Assembly: GCA_004213555.1 (NCBI GenBank)
Contig: SHAP01000010.1
Location: forward strand, 1 to 63,612
Source: Phycisphaeraceae bacterium
GTDB taxonomy: Bacteria > Planctomycetota > Phycisphaerae > Phycisphaerales > SM1A02
Length of the DNA: 63,612 bases
Direction of reading: 5' to 3'
This document shows, one piece after another, positions 61,611 through 63,612 of the stretch. The translations under genes were made by a program, and so were the position numbers. The notes below the pieces were generated by a model. It had not been told where the DNA came from. It made no database searches and worked only from the letters and a program-made list of their open reading frames with translations. The stretch's first letter is position 1, and each line of letters opens with the position of its first letter.

Positions 61611-62726
61611 TCAACTTGAATAGTCGGGAATAAAGGGCTGGTAGGCATCGCCCCGCTGGTCAAAGTCTGCGGCCAAGTCCTGACAGAATTTCGCATAGAC
61701 GGTACTGATGGCTTCCAAATCACGCAGATCGGTGGTCTCTACCGTGGTGTGCATGTAACGGATCGGCAAGGAGCACAATCCGCTGGGAATTCCACCGGCT
61801 CGAAGGAAGATGGCGTCGGTGTCGGTTCCAGATCGTCCTGGTGTGGCCGCACGTTGAACGGCAATCTCCTGAGTTCCGGCCGCACTGAGCAATCGACGCA
61901 CCACTTCTGGATGCATTGCCGAACCAATCGCGACTTCAGGCCCCCCACCCAAAACGCACTTGCCGTGCTTGGCATGGTTGATGCCGGGGGAATCTGTGGC
62001 GTGGGTGACATCAGTCACCAAAGCCACATCTGGAGCCAAACTCTCGGCAATCATGGCCGCACCACGAAGGCCCACTTCTTCTTGAACGGTGGACACGGCC
62101 ACCACACGAATGCCTTCGGGCACACCCTGCTCACGCAAGAGGCGAAGGGTCTCGGCGGCGGCAAAAGTACCGACTCGGTTGTCGAGGGCACGGGCCACCA
62201 GCAGGTGCTCGCCCAACGGCAAACTGCCGGCGGTGAAGACACCAGGGTCGCCAATGTTGACACGGGACAGCGCTTCGTCGCGAGATCGAGCGCCAATGTC
62301 CACAAAAAGTTCATGCAGCTTTCGCACCTTGGCATCCCCAGTCTTGTCCTGCAAATGCACCGCCGTAGCGCCAACAAAGCCCAGAACAGTCTCGTTGACA
62401 CCTTCGACGGTGGATTGAAAGCCCACTCGATTGCCCACCACGGTGGCCGGATCGATGCCACCGATTTGAACGCAGTACAAAAAGCCGTCGTCGGTGATGT
62501 GATTCACCATCAAACCGATTTCGTCGGCGTGGCCACACACCGCCACCGTGCAGGCGGCATCTTCATCGCCGATGGCGGCAAAGCAGTTGCCATAGGCATC
62601 GTTCCAACGTCGATCGGCCCATTGTCCGGCATAGTTGGACCACAGCTTTTGTCCTTCGCCTTCAAATCCGGTGGGGCTGGGTGTGTCAAGGAGGGTTCGT
62701 AGGAACGAAAGAGATTCTGATCGCAT
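61611..62726 (-). CDS. M42-family metallopeptidase (glutamyl aminopeptidase-like)
   Basis: A 371-residue enzyme. VAVCGHADEIGLMV has the first zinc His, ALDNRVGTFAAAE the bridging Asp, STVQEEVGLRGA the catalytic and metal Glu residues, and IRYMHTTVETTDLRD the last His. This matches TET/FrvX-type M42 aminopeptidases, which form large cytoplasmic cages trimming peptides. It is followed by the ArgE-like gene, both probably one transcript. Confidence 0.92.
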   Translation of the reverse strand: MRSESLSFLRTLLDTPSPTGFEGEGQKLWSNYAGQWADRRWNDAYGNCFAAIGDEDAACTVAVCGHADEIGLMVNHITDDGFLYCVQIGGIDPATVVGNRVGFQSTVEGVNETVLGFVGATAVHLQDKTGDAKVRKLHELFVDIGARSRDEALSRVNIGDPGVFTAGSLPLGEHLLVARALDNRVGTFAAAETLRLLREQGVPEGIRVVAVSTVQEEVGLRGAAMIAESLAPDVALVTDVTHATDSPGINHAKHGKCVLGGGPEVAIGSAMHPEVVRRLLSAAGTQEIAVQRAATPGRSGTDTDAIFLRAGGIPSGLCSLPIRYMHTTVETTDLRDLEAISTVYAKFCQDLAADFDQRGDAYQPFIPDYSS

Positions 62727-62767
62727 GGTTCATGATCCTACGCGGGGTCGGATACCCTCGCGTCATC

Positions 62768-63556
62768 ATGATTCCCACCGCAGCTGTTGTTGGCATGGTC
62801 CACGTCCGAGCTCTCCCCGGAACCCCTGCAAGCCAACTTTCGCCTGGTTCCATCGCAGAACGCGCGGTTGATGAGGCGAAGACCCTTGCCGAATCAGGAT
62901 GTGACGCGGTGCTGTTGGAGAACATGCACGACGTGCCCTATTTGTGCGGCCAAGTGGGTCCCGAGATCGTCGCGGCCATGACCACAGTGGCGGTGGAGGT
63001 TCGCAGATCGGTCCGTATTCCCATTGGGTTGCAAATTCTGGCCGCGGCGAATCTCGAAGCCCTTGCCGTAGCCCATGCGGCCGCGCTGCATTTTGTACGG
63101 GCTGAACATTTTGCCTACGCCCACGTCGCGGACGAAGGCATGATGCTTGAAGCTTCGGCCGGACCCCTCTTACGAAGCCGAAAACATTGGACCGCCGAGA
63201 ACATCAAAATTTTCGCCGATGTGCAAAAGAAGCATGCGGCCCATGCGATCACAAATGATCTCCAATTCGACGAGCTGGTCCGAGGCACAAGGTTTTGTGG
63301 ATGCGATGGCGTCATTGTGACTGGGGGATCCACGGGTCAACCCACCAATCCCGAGCACATCTCCAGCGCCGCAGCGAGCGGCCCCACTTGGGTTGGTTCG
63401 GGGGTCACTGCATCCAACCTTTCAACATGCCTCGATGCGGGAGCACAAGCTTGCATTGTGGGATCCAGCATGAAATGCCATCAAGACTGGCGCGAGCCGC
63501 TCGACCGAAAAGCCATCGATGCCATCATCGCCGCACGAGATACGCACCGAGGGTGA
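62768..63556 (+). CDS. BtpA/SgcQ-family TIM-barrel protein
   Basis: A 262-residue protein. VVGMVHVRALPGTP at the N terminus, CDAVLLENMHDVPY, IPIGLQILAAANLEALAVA, and CDGVIVTGGSTGQPTNP match the BtpA/SgcQ family, linked to photosystem I biogenesis in cyanobacteria but of unclear role in other bacteria. The ATG at 62768 is preferred since homology begins there. It is divergent from the M42 gene, 41 bases away. Confidence 0.88.
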   Translation: MIPTAAVVGMVHVRALPGTPASQLSPGSIAERAVDEAKTLAESGCDAVLLENMHDVPYLCGQVGPEIVAAMTTVAVEVRRSVRIPIGLQILAAANLEALAVAHAAALHFVRAEHFAYAHVADEGMMLEASAGPLLRSRKHWTAENIKIFADVQKKHAAHAITNDLQFDELVRGTRFCGCDGVIVTGGSTGQPTNPEHISSAAASGPTWVGSGVTASNLSTCLDAGAQACIVGSSMKCHQDWREPLDRKAIDAIIAARDTHRG

Positions 63557-63559
63557 CGC

Positions 63560-63612
63560 TTAGGCGCCTTCTTCGGCTTTGAGTTCCCGAAGCGCATCGA
63601 CCAAACGATCGA
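63560..63612 (-). CDS. C-terminal end of a minus-strand gene, cut by the window
   Basis: On the minus strand the last bases read DRLVDALRELKAEEGA followed by TAA at 63560-63562. This ends four bases from the convergent BtpA-family stop. The charged helical tail supports a real protein end, but the family cannot be told from 16 residues. Confidence 0.45.
   Translation of the reverse strand, partial: DRLVDALRELKAEEGA

Noticed and set aside
1..63612. Mobile elements, prophage, CRISPR or biosynthetic megaenzymes
   Set aside because: No transposase, integrase, terminal inverted repeats, direct repeat arrays, Cas proteins or modular synthases were seen on either strand.

Overview
The window looks like chromosomal DNA from a Gram-negative planctomycete, most likely class Phycisphaerae. 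The grounds are moderately GC-rich coding DNA, many lipoprotein signals, two proteins with PEP-CTERM-like tails (Pro motif, hydrophobic stretch, terminal Arg cluster), five exported proteins ending in paired EF-hand-like dockerin repeats of the kind common in Phycisphaerae, and a long fused SecDF. The taxonomic call is inference; no rRNA or formal marker analysis was possible. Coding density is very high: no gene-free stretch exceeds about 160 bases, and stop-start overlaps (ATGA, GTGA, TGATG, TAATG) are the rule. I see no insertion sequence, prophage, integrase or CRISPR array.

Layout. 1-4300 (+): end of a probable outer-membrane protein, two glycosyltransferase-like genes and an exported C-type-lectin/dockerin protein. 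4300-10440 (-): a PEP-CTERM-like protein, tRNA-Ser(CGA), two lipoproteins (one with ankyrin repeats), a trypsin-like protease and an LVIVD-repeat protein, the last two with dockerins. 10499-22131 (-): a tightly coupled run beginning with nadC and continuing through a PH-like membrane protein, a small protein, a MutL/GlmL-type ASKHA ATPase, a barrel-sandwich protein, a DUF6754-type membrane protein, three more membrane proteins, an NHL-repeat protein, a lipoprotein and a di-heme cytochrome c peroxidase-like protein. Its core (14009-21190) is the best candidate for an undescribed system. 22165-27539: queuosine-precursor transporter and HIT protein (+), pyruvate phosphate dikinase (-), aminodeoxychorismate synthase I (+). 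27546-38764 (-): PilZ-like, methyltransferase, TgpA-like transglutaminase, DUF58, ScpB, a lone ATP synthase epsilon subunit, then the fatty-acid cluster fabF-acpP-fabG-lipoprotein-fabD-fabH-rpmF. 38882-39929 (+): thiS-thiG. 39942-46137 (-): a candidate zinc-responsive module (Fur/Zur regulator, pseudopilin, two paralogous exported proteins with different C-terminal anchors, two matching palindromic operators), preceded by a phosphohexomutase and a DinG-type helicase. 46154-49151: isocitrate dehydrogenase-like (-), then an FAD oxidoreductase and aldo/keto reductase pair (+). 49168-58257 (-): hutF-like amidohydrolase, NUDIX, rhomboid, tgt, yajC, secDF and LysM. 58357-63612: a large dockerin protein (-), two metallopeptidase-family genes (-), a BtpA-family protein (+) and the tail of one more gene (-).

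How the genes work together. Clear housekeeping units are type II fatty-acid synthesis, thiamine thiazole synthesis, tRNA queuosine modification and Sec export. The accessory interest lies in three places: the GlmL-like/DUF6754 train with its exported redox tail, the putative Zur regulon, and the repeated use of dockerin or PEP-CTERM anchors on secreted proteins. All product names come from reading protein sequences by eye; no database search was run.
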